This document shows positions 34,074 through 41,731 of a stretch of DNA of 64,000 bases, piece by piece. Source of the stretch: Deinococcus psychrotolerans. Lineage in GTDB: Bacteria; Deinococcota; Deinococci; Deinococcales; Deinococcaceae. The notes under the pieces were generated by a model. It ran no database searches. It had not been told where the DNA came from and saw only the letters and a list, made by a program, of their open reading frames with translations. The position numbers were made by a program, and so were the translations under genes. The number at the start of each line of letters is the position of its first letter. Position 1 is the first letter of the stretch. Where the stretch lies: assembly GCF_003860465.1 (NCBI RefSeq), contig NZ_CP034183.1, positions 1,440,001-1,504,000 on the forward strand, in the 5' to 3' direction.

Positions 34074-36203
34074 GTGAAAACCATATTGCAAGTTGATAGA
34101 ACCGATTGCGGGCCGACCTGTCTAGCGATGATTCTTCAGCACTGGGGCCGTCAAGAGCCGCTTTACCGCCTGCGCGAGTTGGCGGGTACCACACAGGGCG
34201 GAACCAACTTGCTGGGCCTCAAAAACGCCGCACTGGCGCTGGGCATCGAAGCCTCGGCCTACAGCGGCGACCTCGAAGCGCTGGGGCAAATTGATCTGCC
34301 CGCCATTTTGCACTGGGAACACAACCATTACGTGGTGCTGTTTAAGCTGAGCGAGCGCTTTGCTTGGTTGGCCGATCCGGCGCAGGGCACCCGGCGCGTC
34401 AGCCTCGCCGAACTTGAGAGCAAGTGGACCGGCAAAATGATGGTGTTCCGGCCCAGCCCCAGCTTTCAGCGCGGTGTTTTCATCGGCAAGCGCGGCCTGC
34501 GCGGTCTTTTTGCCCACTTGCAGCACTTCAGAGGCACACAGGGCGTCTTGATGGAAGTCACGGTGGCGACTTTGCTGCTGGGCCTGCTCAGCTTGGTCGC
34601 GCCGCTGCTCTCGCAAGTGGTGTTTGACCGGGTACTGACCTTTCGCGAAGTGCAACTTCTCCCCTATTTGCTGGGCGCGATCTTCGGCCTAGCCGCCCTG
34701 CAAGCCGGATTCGGAGCGCTGCGCTCGTACTTGTCCAACCACTTGGCCATGAGCCTGAATTACCGCCTGCAAATCGGCTACCTCGACCACTTGCTGCGCT
34801 TGCCGCTCAAAATTCACGAAACGCGCCTCGTCGGCGACTTTTTGCAGCGCTTCAGCGACCTCGACCACGTCCGCGAGGTGCTGACCAGCTTTATGGTGGG
34901 CGTGCCGACCTCGGTCGTGACCTTGATCGTCAGCGCCGGAATGCTGTTTTTCTACAACGTTCAGTTGGCTTTGGTCGCTTCGGTGGCGCTGATTCTTGAC
35001 GTGGCGTACCTGCTGCTGGTGGCTCCCAAGTTACGCGAAACCAGCCGCAAGATGATGAAAAAAGCTGGCGAACTCGACAGCTTCATGATCGGTAACCTTG
35101 AAGGGATCTCGGCGCTCAAGGCGTACCGCGCCGAAGGCTGGGCCCTGTTCAAAGGCCGCAACCAAGTTTCGGGCCTGATGGATCAAAAGTGGAAGAACTT
35201 TTCAATTCAAAACAACAGCGGCATCATCTTCGCGTTGCTGGGCAGCTTGTCGAGCATGATTACGCTGTGGTACGGCGCGACTCAGGTGCTCAATCTCAAG
35301 CTCTCGGTGGGGCAATTAGTGGCGACCTACGGCTTGGTGGGCAACGCGGTGGGCGCACTCTCCAGCATCATTCTCAACTTGCAGGCCATGCAGCAGGGCG
35401 CGGTGTCGTCTGACCGTTTGGCCGAGATTCTGGAACTCACCCCCGAAAATGAAACCGACGGCAGCCAAACCCAAGGCGAGCTGTTGCCGCTGCAAAGCGC
35501 TCTGCGGATCAGCAATCTCAGCTTCGCGTATATGCCGCAGCGCCCGCTGCTCAAAGAAGTCAGCTTCAGCTTGCCCAAAGGCAGTTATGTAGCGCTCCTC
35601 GGCAGCAACGGCTCAGGCAAAAGCACGCTGTGCAACTTGCTCAGCGGCATGCTCACCCCCGTCAGCGGCGAGATGTTCTGGGACGATTTGCCGCTGAGCG
35701 AGTACCCCCCCAGCGCCGTGCGTGCCCGCATCGCTTATCAGCGCCAAGAAGTGCCGATCTTCCTCACCACCGTGCAGGACAATTTGTGCATGGGCCGCAC
35801 CGTGCCCGACCAGCAACTCAGTGACGTGGTCAGTGCGCTGGGCTTATCACAGGTCATCCGCCGCTTGCCCGAGGGCATGAACACCATGCTGGGCGGCGAC
35901 AGCCCGCACCGCTTGTCGAGCGGCGAGCGCCAGATGTTCGGCTTAGCGCGGGCACTGCTCTCCGACGCGGACGTGCTGATTCTCGACGAACCCACTGCCA
36001 CGCTGGATATGGAGCGTGAAGCGCGGGTGGTCAATTTGCTGACCCACCTCAAAGGCTACAAAACCATTTTGGTCATCACCCACCGCCCCGCGCTGATCGG
36101 CCCAGCCGACCACGTCCTGGAGCTGCACGACGGCGTGCTGAGTCCTTCCAGCTCGACGTTGGCCGTGATGAACGCGCTGTTTGCCGGAGACAGCGCATGG
36201 TGA
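34074..36203 (+). CDS. Peptidase-C39 ABC exporter (bacteriocin/peptide type)
   Basis: The 709-aa protein is a full half-transporter with three parts. A C39 cysteine protease domain (residues 1-130) has DRTDCGPTCLAMILQHWG (C12), HNHYVVLF (H85) and LADP (D101), the complete triad. A six-helix membrane domain spans about 150-430, and an ATPase domain has Walker A GSNGSGKS (510-517), RLSSGERQMFGLARAL and VLILDEPTATLD. Such proteins cut double-glycine leaders from peptides while exporting them. The start is GTG with a weak AGAGGT upstream. An HlyD-type partner follows. No gene for a leader-bearing peptide is visible on either side. Confidence 0.93.
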   Translation: MKTILQVDRTDCGPTCLAMILQHWGRQEPLYRLRELAGTTQGGTNLLGLKNAALALGIEASAYSGDLEALGQIDLPAILHWEHNHYVVLFKLSERFAWLADPAQGTRRVSLAELESKWTGKMMVFRPSPSFQRGVFIGKRGLRGLFAHLQHFRGTQGVLMEVTVATLLLGLLSLVAPLLSQVVFDRVLTFREVQLLPYLLGAIFGLAALQAGFGALRSYLSNHLAMSLNYRLQIGYLDHLLRLPLKIHETRLVGDFLQRFSDLDHVREVLTSFMVGVPTSVVTLIVSAGMLFFYNVQLALVASVALILDVAYLLLVAPKLRETSRKMMKKAGELDSFMIGNLEGISALKAYRAEGWALFKGRNQVSGLMDQKWKNFSIQNNSGIIFALLGSLSSMITLWYGATQVLNLKLSVGQLVATYGLVGNAVGALSSIILNLQAMQQGAVSSDRLAEILELTPENETDGSQTQGELLPLQSALRISNLSFAYMPQRPLLKEVSFSLPKGSYVALLGSNGSGKSTLCNLLSGMLTPVSGEMFWDDLPLSEYPPSAVRARIAYQRQEVPIFLTTVQDNLCMGRTVPDQQLSDVVSALGLSQVIRRLPEGMNTMLGGDSPHRLSSGERQMFGLARALLSDADVLILDEPTATLDMEREARVVNLLTHLKGYKTILVITHRPALIGPADHVLELHDGVLSPSSSTLAVMNALFAGDSAW

Positions 36204-36225
36204 GCAGCGGCGCAGGAGGAGCAAC

Positions 36226-37212
36226 ATGGTAGAGACCTACCGCTGGGAACAGCCGTTGCAAGGCTCGCCCCGCATTTTGATCTGGCTGCTCACCGCCGGA
36301 ATCGCCGGGGCTGTCGGCTGGTCGGCGTTTGCCAAAGTCAGCGTCTACGCCGTGGTCAAGGGCACGCTGACGCCGCGCATTCAGCCGCTGACGGTCAGCA
36401 TTCCCAACACCGGGCGGGTCGTGGGCGGCAAAGTGCAGCTCTGGCAAAAAGTCCGCAAGGGTCAGGTGCTGTTCACGCTCGATTTGCTGGCCCGCGACGC
36501 TCAGGACGCCAAACTCCAACTCGAAGTTCAAAAAAACGTCGCCGCTCAGGCCGGTCAGGGCATTGACAGCGCCCAAATCGACCTCCAGAGCAAGCAGCAG
36601 GCCGCCAAGAGTGCCCGCGCCATTTTTGATTTGGGTGGTCTCTCGCGGGCCGATTTGGAAGCCGCCGTGGCCGCTGAGCGCTTGGCCGAATCCAATCTGC
36701 AGAGGGCCAAGTCACAGCTCGGCTCGGCGCAGGCGCAGTTGTCGCTGCAAGAGCGCAACCAGCAGGTCAAAGTCATCAGTCCGGTGGACGGGCAAATTAT
36801 GCAGCTCTCGGATATTCACGTCGGTCAGGCCGTCAACGGTGGCCAGAGTGTTCTGTCGATTTTGCCGGAAGGCGAGAGATTGATCTTCCGGGGCAAAGCG
36901 GCGGAATCCGACCGGCCCAAGCTGAGAACCGATTCACGGGTGCAAATCGCCTGGAACGGCTACCCGCGCCAGAAGTACGGCGTGACCAACGGCCTGCTTC
37001 AGGGCGTCGCGCCCACCAGTGACACCGATGCGGCCAGCGGCAACGTCACCTATCAGGTGGAAGTGGAATTGCCGCTCGAAGGTGGCCGCCTGCAACTGGC
37101 GGGCCGCTCGCTGGTACCGGGGATGGTCGGCGAAGCGCATGTGCTGTCGTCCGAAAAAACCGTATTGGGCCTCTTTTGGGACTGGGTGCGCGGCGCTGAT
37201 CCGTGGAGCTGA
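36226..37212 (+). CDS. HlyD-family membrane-fusion protein
   Basis: The 328-aa periplasmic adaptor of a type I export system has one N-terminal membrane anchor (ILIWLLTAGIAGAVGWSAFA), a biotinyl-lipoyl-like half (GRVVGGKVQLWQKVRKGQVL), a long coiled coil (about residues 85-180) and the second half VISPVDGQIMQLSDIHVGQ, ending in a beta-barrel part. A GGAGGAG ribosome site lies 7 nt before the ATG. It follows the C39 exporter by 22 nt and forms its export complex; the outer-membrane partner is not encoded here. Confidence 0.9.
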   Translation: MVETYRWEQPLQGSPRILIWLLTAGIAGAVGWSAFAKVSVYAVVKGTLTPRIQPLTVSIPNTGRVVGGKVQLWQKVRKGQVLFTLDLLARDAQDAKLQLEVQKNVAAQAGQGIDSAQIDLQSKQQAAKSARAIFDLGGLSRADLEAAVAAERLAESNLQRAKSQLGSAQAQLSLQERNQQVKVISPVDGQIMQLSDIHVGQAVNGGQSVLSILPEGERLIFRGKAAESDRPKLRTDSRVQIAWNGYPRQKYGVTNGLLQGVAPTSDTDAASGNVTYQVEVELPLEGGRLQLAGRSLVPGMVGEAHVLSSEKTVLGLFWDWVRGADPWS

Positions 37213-37289
37213 ACAGACGCGGCGAGCGCTGAGCCGACACGGGGCATTTTGCTGCTGAATTTGCCGAGCGCCTGTGCTTGAATGCATTT

Positions 37290-37691
37290 ATGTCCGGTTC
37301 TCCCCTTCCCATTCAAAGCGGCCAAACCACCACCCGCACGCTGCTCTTGGTTATTTTGCTGACGGCGGCGGTGCCGGTGGCGGCCAAGTGGGTGCAGGGC
37401 GATTTTGCCCGCTGGCTGAGCAACGCGCTGATTCTGGTGGCCTCGGGTTGGCTGCTGCTCAACGTGGACAAAGGCTCGGTACTGGCCTGGCGGGTCACCA
37501 TCTCGCTGAGCATCGGCCTCGGCGTGCTGGCGATGTTGGTCGGCTTGGTGGCGGGTCAGGGCGCGTGGGGCGGCTGGATCGTGACTTTGGTGGGCCTGAT
37601 TTTCATGGGCTGCGGGTTGATGCTGGTGGGACTGCCCGACGTGCGCGAGTACCTCAATACCCGCTGGGCGACGTGGCGGCGCAGACGGTGA
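37290..37691 (+). CDS. Integral membrane protein of unknown function, 133 aa
   Basis: Four hydrophobic segments are visible (TLLLVILLTAAVPVAA, ALILVASGWLLL, ISLSIGLGVLAMLVGLVAG, IVTLVGLIFMGCGLMLVGL), ending with an Arg-rich tail (TRWATWRRRR) that is presumably cytoplasmic. The ATG at 37290 is chosen; a TTG four codons earlier is possible. It lies 77 nt after the HlyD gene on the same strand, so it might be an accessory or immunity-like part of the exporter unit, but there is no direct evidence. No family recognised. Confidence 0.65.
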   Translation: MSGSPLPIQSGQTTTRTLLLVILLTAAVPVAAKWVQGDFARWLSNALILVASGWLLLNVDKGSVLAWRVTISLSIGLGVLAMLVGLVAGQGAWGGWIVTLVGLIFMGCGLMLVGLPDVREYLNTRWATWRRRR

Positions 37692-37698
37692 AACTCAG

Positions 37699-38037
37699 AT
37701 GACCCGCCGCTTCACCGTCTCCGGCACCAACACCGCTTTTGTCTGCGCCCACTGCGGCCTGTCGGTTTTGCCGCTGAGCAACGGCTCGGTGCGCAACCAC
37801 TGCCCAGCCTGCCTCCACAGCCTGCACCTCGACGTCTTTCCGGGAGACCGGGCGGCCAATTGCGGGGGTTTATTAGAGCCGGTCGAAGTTGAGCAGCACC
37901 CCAAAAAAGGCTGGATGATCGCTTACCGCTGTCAGAAGTGCGGCCACACCGGGCGCAACAAAGCCGCCCTTGACGACCCCAACCAGCCCGACGACTTTGA
38001 AGCGTTGCTGGCGGTGTCAGCCCGTCAGCGCGACTAA
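37699..38037 (+). CDS. RNHCP-domain zinc-ribbon protein
   Basis: The 112-aa protein contains the name-giving VRNHCPACLHSLHLDVFPGDR block, preceded by FVCAHCGLSVLP and followed by NCGGLLEPVEVEQ and YRCQKCGHTGRNK. The paired CxxC motifs predict two zinc-binding ribbons. The domain family has no established function; nucleic-acid binding is plausible from the zinc ribbons. It starts 7 nt after the preceding stop, so it is probably in the same transcript as the membrane protein. Confidence 0.85.
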   Translation: MTRRFTVSGTNTAFVCAHCGLSVLPLSNGSVRNHCPACLHSLHLDVFPGDRAANCGGLLEPVEVEQHPKKGWMIAYRCQKCGHTGRNKAALDDPNQPDDFEALLAVSARQRD

Positions 38038-38084
38038 CAAACGGTGAGCGCACCCCACTGAGCTGTATTTGTTAAGCTCAGGGC

Positions 38085-38258
38085 ATGATCTTGTGGGCAC
38101 TGGTGACGTTGATTTTGTTTTCGGCTTTGCTGCTGAGCTTGGCCGCGTTTGGGCCGCTGAAGGGCACGCCTTCGGCTGGGCCGCTGAGCTGGACGGCGGG
38201 AGCGCAGGCGATCCTCGGCTTGGCGCTGGTGGGCGCACGCCTCACGGGGATGGCTTAA
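38085..38258 (+). CDS. Tiny membrane protein, 57 aa
   Basis: The product MILWALVTLILFSALLLSL... has two hydrophobic helices (residues 1-22 and about 38-50) and no other motif. It is easily missed because of its size. Three points support it: TAAGCT at 38073-38078 lies exactly 6 nt before the ATG; the next gene starts 1 nt after its stop; and no other promoter is visible for that downstream operon. It therefore heads a leaderless transcript with the metallo-hydrolase and purD. Confidence 0.62.
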   Translation: MILWALVTLILFSALLLSLAAFGPLKGTPSAGPLSWTAGAQAILGLALVGARLTGMA

Positions 38259-38259
38259 G

Positions 38260-39231
38260 GTGCCTTTTTCTGACGCTCCTTACATCCCGAATCTGCCCAA
38301 ACCCAGCCTCGGAGCAGGCGCAAACCTGATCGACCTCGACTTTATGGGCGTGGCAGGGAGCATCGCTTGTTACGTCTTCGACACGGGTGACGGCTTGGCT
38401 TTGGTGGACACCGGCCCCAGCACCACCTTGCCTGCTCTAGAGCGCGGACTTAAACGGCTGGGCAGAGACCTCAGCGAAGTGCGCCATATTTTGCTGACCC
38501 ACATCCACTTCGACCACGCGGGCGCGGCGGGCCACTTGGCACAGCGCCTCCCCGACGCCAAAGTGTATGTCCATGAGCGCGGCGCGGGCCACCTCAGCCG
38601 CCCGGAGCGCTTGCTGGCCAGCGCCACCCAGATTTACGGCGATCAGATGGAAACGCTGTGGGGCGATATGCTGCCGGTTCCCGAGGAGCGCTTGGTAATT
38701 CTCAGGGGCGGCGAAACTCTGGAATTCAGCGGCCTACCGCAGGGCGTAAAGGTGCATTACACGCCGGGGCACGCCGTTCACCACCTGGCTTACCACGCCG
38801 AGGACGATTTGTATGTGGGTGACGTGGGCGGTATCCGCATCGCCATTGCCCAGACGCCGCGCCCACCCACGCCGCCACCGGACATTGATCTGGAGGCCTG
38901 GGCCGCGAGCGTCGCCCTGCTGCGCGAACTGCCCGCCCGCCGGATTCACCTGACGCACTTCGGCAGCTATGTCCACACCGCCGCGCACTGGGACGGACTG
39001 CTGGCCAGCATCCACACCGACGCGGCGCGGGTAGGTCAGCGCCTCGCGGCAGGCGAAGACCTGGAGAGCATCACGCGGGCCTTTACCGCCGAGCTGCACA
39101 CCGATTTGAGCGCCGAGATCCCGGGCCTCACCGAAAAGTTCATTTTGGTCTGCCCGCCTTGGATGGGCGTGCAGGGCCTGGCGCGGTACTTCCAGAAGCG
39201 GGCGAAACGGCCGATGGAAGACCAAGCGTGA
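38260..39231 (+). CDS. Metallo-beta-lactamase-fold hydrolase
   Basis: The 323-aa cytosolic hydrolase has the dinuclear-metal motif LLTHIHFDHAG (H81, H83, D85, H86), a later YTPGHAVHHLAYH and GDVG (third His and bridging Asp), and LTHFGSYVHT near the end. Substrates of this large family range from thioesters to phosphodiesters and cannot be assigned here. The GTG start lies 1 nt after the stop of the 57-aa gene, and the gene overlaps purD by 4 nt, so the three are one operon. Confidence 0.88.
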   Translation: MPFSDAPYIPNLPKPSLGAGANLIDLDFMGVAGSIACYVFDTGDGLALVDTGPSTTLPALERGLKRLGRDLSEVRHILLTHIHFDHAGAAGHLAQRLPDAKVYVHERGAGHLSRPERLLASATQIYGDQMETLWGDMLPVPEERLVILRGGETLEFSGLPQGVKVHYTPGHAVHHLAYHAEDDLYVGDVGGIRIAIAQTPRPPTPPPDIDLEAWAASVALLRELPARRIHLTHFGSYVHTAAHWDGLLASIHTDAARVGQRLAAGEDLESITRAFTAELHTDLSAEIPGLTEKFILVCPPWMGVQGLARYFQKRAKRPMEDQA

Positions 39232-40487
39232 ATGTTCTTGTCATCGGCGGCGGCGGGCGCGAACACGCCATCGTGGAAGCGCTTTGCCGCGCACCCAGCG
39301 TCAGCAGCGTGCTGTGTATGCCGGGCAATCCGGGCGTCGCGGCGCTGGCCCGCTGCGTAGCGGGTGAGCCGACGCCGGAAGCTGTCAGCGCCCTCGCGCA
39401 GCAAGAACAGGTGGACTTGGTGATCGTCGGCCCCGAAGCGCCACTGGCCGCTGGCGTAATAGACGCGCTGCAAGCTGCTGGAATCGCAGCTTTTGGCCCC
39501 ACCCAGGCCGCCGCCAAGCTGGAAGGTGACAAAGCGTGGAGCAAGGCCTTTATGCTGCGCCACAGCATTCCCACCGCCCAGCACCGCAGTTTTGCCGAGT
39601 TGCCGCAGGCGCTGGAGTACGCCGCCGCCCAGCCGCTGCCCACCGTCATCAAAGACGCGGGCCTGCGGGCAGGCAAAGGTGTCACGATTGCCCGCAGCCA
39701 CGCCGAAGCCCGAGCCGCGCTGATGTCTATTTTTGAAGTACCGGACGCGCAGGCGGTCATCGAAGAATTCATGACCGGCCAAGAAGTCACGGTGCTGGCT
39801 TTTTGCGACGGCGTGCGGGCGGTGATGATGCCGCCCTCGCAAGACCACAAAACCATCTTTGAAGATGATCTTGGCCCGATGACCGGCGGTATGGGCGTGA
39901 TCTGCCCGTTTCCCATCTCGGAGACGGATCTCAACCGCGTGCAAAGCGAAATTCTGGACGCGGCGCTGCTGGGCATGGCGGAAGAAGGTCGGCCCTACAT
40001 CGGCGTGCTGTACGCGGGCCTGATGCTGACCGAGGGCGGCCCCAAGGTGGTCGAATTCAATGCCCGCTTCGGCGACCCCGAAGCCGAGGCCGTTTTGCCG
40101 CTGCTGCGCGGCGACCTCGCCCAGATCGCGCTGGCCTGCACGCGGGGCGAGCTGAGCGCCGAGCAGGTGACCTTTGGCTCAGATGCCAGCGCCGTGATCA
40201 TCTTGGCCGCGCCGAACTATCCCGGCGAGCCGGAAAAAGGCATCGCGCTGAGCTTGCCCACTCCCTCTGAGGGCGAGCACCTCTTTCAAGCGAGTACGGC
40301 TATGCGGGGTGGGCAACTCGTCAGCAGCGGTGGGCGGGTGCTGGCCGCCCAAGCCTGTGCGCCGACGCTGAATGCCGCGCTGGGCAAAGCCTACCGCTTG
40401 GCTCAGGCGGCGGCCTTTGAAGGCGCTCAGCTGCGGCGCGATATCGGTGCCCGCATCGGAGCCAAGCCCGACACGCTCTCCGAATAA
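39228..40487 (+). CDS. purD: Phosphoribosylamine-glycine ligase
   Basis: The 419-aa ATP-grasp enzyme joins glycine to phosphoribosylamine in step two of purine synthesis. VLVIGGGGREHAIVEAL opens the protein; DLVIVGPEAPLAAGVIDAL, FGPTQAAAKLEGDKAWSK, TVIKDAGLRAGKGVTIA and VVEFNARFGDPEAEAVLP are the family blocks. The GTG at 39228 overlaps the preceding TGA (GTGA); longer in-frame starts would extend well into the hydrolase gene. Convergent with the 40499 gene, with only 11 bp between the stops. Confidence 0.96.
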   Translation: MNVLVIGGGGREHAIVEALCRAPSVSSVLCMPGNPGVAALARCVAGEPTPEAVSALAQQEQVDLVIVGPEAPLAAGVIDALQAAGIAAFGPTQAAAKLEGDKAWSKAFMLRHSIPTAQHRSFAELPQALEYAAAQPLPTVIKDAGLRAGKGVTIARSHAEARAALMSIFEVPDAQAVIEEFMTGQEVTVLAFCDGVRAVMMPPSQDHKTIFEDDLGPMTGGMGVICPFPISETDLNRVQSEILDAALLGMAEEGRPYIGVLYAGLMLTEGGPKVVEFNARFGDPEAEAVLPLLRGDLAQIALACTRGELSAEQVTFGSDASAVIILAAPNYPGEPEKGIALSLPTPSEGEHLFQASTAMRGGQLVSSGGRVLAAQACAPTLNAALGKAYRLAQAAAFEGAQLRRDIGARIGAKPDTLSE

Positions 40488-40498
40488 ACCTGCCGGCT

Positions 40499-40972
40499 TT
40501 ATTTGAGCTTGAAGGCAATCAGGAAATACGGCTGCTTGGCCTTGCCGGTGAAGCCCGCGTTGGAGTCGTCGGCAGCGCTGATCATGACCCGCCAAGTGGT
40601 TTGACCTTTGCTGAACGTCGCGTCAGCCCGCTGCTTACCGAATAGGGGCGCGAGTTTGAAAGGCTGCATATCGTCAAGGTAGCCTTTGGCCTTGAGACCA
40701 GCTTTGATGTCTTTTTCTAAGGTCTTGAGGCTTTTTTCGGCCACCCAGTAAAGCTCATAGGTGCTGATGGTGCCCATGCCTTCGGCCAGCTTGACTTGCT
40801 GCTGGCGCATGGCCGCGTAATCTGCGCCGCACTCGGCACTGAGATAAGCGGGGAGGGGCATCAAGCCGCCCAGCAGTTTGCCCGGAGCGGTGTCGCATTT
40901 AGCCGCCGCCAGACCCAGTGCGGCGAAAACACTCAGAGCAAAGGCCGTTTTAGAAGTCAGCAAATGATTCAC
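40499..40972 (-). CDS. Secreted protein of unknown function, 157 aa
   Basis: A signal peptide (SKTAFALSVFAALGLAAA) precedes a mature part with two cysteines near its start (KCDTAPGKLL, SAECGADYAAM) and a beta-rich second half ending PYFLIAFKLK. No known domain. The GTG start at 40972 lies 7 nt after TAAACT, matching the leaderless pattern. It is divergent from the tRNA-Leu/secG unit. Confidence 0.7.
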   Translation of the reverse strand: MNHLLTSKTAFALSVFAALGLAAAKCDTAPGKLLGGLMPLPAYLSAECGADYAAMRQQQVKLAEGMGTISTYELYWVAEKSLKTLEKDIKAGLKAKGYLDDMQPFKLAPLFGKQRADATFSKGQTTWRVMISAADDSNAGFTGKAKQPYFLIAFKLK

Positions 40973-41019
40973 AACGCCCAGTTTACTTCAACTCTCGGGC
41001 CGCAAACCCCCCTCAGCAG

Positions 41020-41048
41020 TTGATTTTTGGCCGCTGCACTGCTAGCAT
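41020..41048 (+). promoter_or_regulatory. Promoter of tRNA-Leu/secG
   Basis: TTGATT (41020-41025), 17 nt and TAGCAT (41043-41048) form a good housekeeping promoter; transcription should begin near 41055, about 36 nt before the mature tRNA. Confidence 0.72.
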
Positions 41049-41053
41049 CACGC

Positions 41054-41084
41054 TTGCCTTGCTGAGACGCTCTCAGATAGGCAA
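41054..41084 (+). other. Hairpin in the pre-tRNA-Leu 5' leader
   Basis: TTGCCT and AGGCAA (41054-41059, 41079-41084) enclose CTGAGA and TCTCAG (41062-41067, 41071-41076) with loop CGC. The leader RNA before the tRNA would thus be almost wholly one stem, ending 6 nt before the RNase P cut site. Confidence 0.6.
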
Positions 41085-41090
41085 AGAGTC

Positions 41091-41172
41091 GCCGGAGTGG
41101 CGGAATGGCAGACGCACTTGACTCAAAATCAAGCGGGAAACCGTGTGGGTTCGACTCCCATCTCCGGCACCA
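41091..41172 (+). tRNA. tRNA-Leu (CAA)
   Basis: An 82-nt class II tRNA: acceptor GCCGGAG/CTCCGGC, anticodon arm CTTGA-CTCAAAA-TCAAG with anticodon CAA, a long variable arm (GCGGGAAACCGT) and T loop GGTTCGACTCC. Discriminator A and CCA are encoded. secG follows 46 nt later without a terminator. Confidence 0.96.
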
Positions 41173-41218
41173 ACAGGTTCGAGAATTCTCTGAAATCAGT
41201 TTTATCCCAAGGAACCAA

Positions 41219-41449
41219 ATGACTGCATTGCTCTCCATTTTTATTGCCCTGTTCGCACTGATCTGCATCGGCCTCGTTTTCTTTGTGCTGCTGCAAGTGC
41301 CCAAGCAAGCCGGTTTGTCGGCCAGTCTCGCCTCGGGCGGCGATTTGTTCGGCGGACGCGGTGTAGAAGGTGGTTTGATCCGCATTACCAGCATCTTGGG
41401 CGGCTTTTTCATGCTGCTGGCGCTCTTGATCTCCATCTTGTCGCACTGA
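41219..41449 (+). CDS. secG: Protein translocase subunit SecG
   Basis: The 76-aa membrane protein has two helices (SIFIALFALICIGLVFFVLLQ and ITSILGGFFMLLALLISIL) around the conserved cytoplasmic loop with GLSASLASGGDLFGGRG. SecG assists SecYE/SecA export. AAGGA lies before the ATG at 41219; the frame opens earlier inside tRNA-Leu, which is not coding. With no terminator between, secG is probably transcribed with the tRNA. A tRNA-Leu gene also neighbours secG in E. coli, there on the downstream side. Confidence 0.93.
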   Translation: MTALLSIFIALFALICIGLVFFVLLQVPKQAGLSASLASGGDLFGGRGVEGGLIRITSILGGFFMLLALLISILSH

Positions 41450-41470
41450 GCTACAATTCGCCCAAACTTT

Positions 41471-41508
41471 ACATCCGGTTTCCGCAAGGGGGCTGGATGT
41501 TTCGTTTG
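41471..41508 (+). terminator. Likely secG terminator
   Basis: ACATCC (41471-41476) pairs with GGATGT (41495-41500), extended by one or two inner pairs; the tail TTCGTTTG is only moderately T-rich. Confidence 0.5.
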
Positions 41509-41525
41509 TTAGCTTTGTATGCTGC

Positions 41526-41544
41526 ATGACTTTACATAAGTCAT
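41526..41544. promoter_or_regulatory. Palindrome upstream of the peptide-importer promoter
   Basis: ATGACTT (41526-41532) and AAGTCAT (41538-41544) are perfect complements with a 5-nt spacer, 27 bp before the -35 box. It shares TGAC/GTCA ends with the second palindrome inside the promoter. Confidence 0.5.
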
Positions 41545-41571
41545 TTTGCTTAGCGCTTCTACGCCATTTGC

Positions 41572-41601
41572 TTGACCTGAGTCAAAATTCGCGCCTATAG
41601 T
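41572..41601 (+). promoter_or_regulatory. Promoter of the peptide ABC importer operon
   Basis: TTGACC (41572-41577), 18 nt and TATAGT (41596-41601) are close to consensus. TTGAC-CTGA-GTCAA (41572-41585) makes the -35 itself part of a palindrome, so a repressor bound there would block polymerase. Confidence 0.75.
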
Positions 41602-41731
41602 ACGGGCGCTACCGTTCCTTGCCTTTGTCAGCCCGCGTCCCCGGTCTTGACATTCACAACGCGTGCTTGCGGCAAGGCCAACCAACCACGGAGCACTCGG
41701 CCCCGACTTCACTTTCCCAAGGAGAACTCCA

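Noticed and set aside
37286..37302. TTATGTCC, half of the palindromic radiation/desiccation response motif
   Set aside because: The second half is missing, and the site overlaps a start codon; no full motif was seen before recG, nurA or ruvX either.
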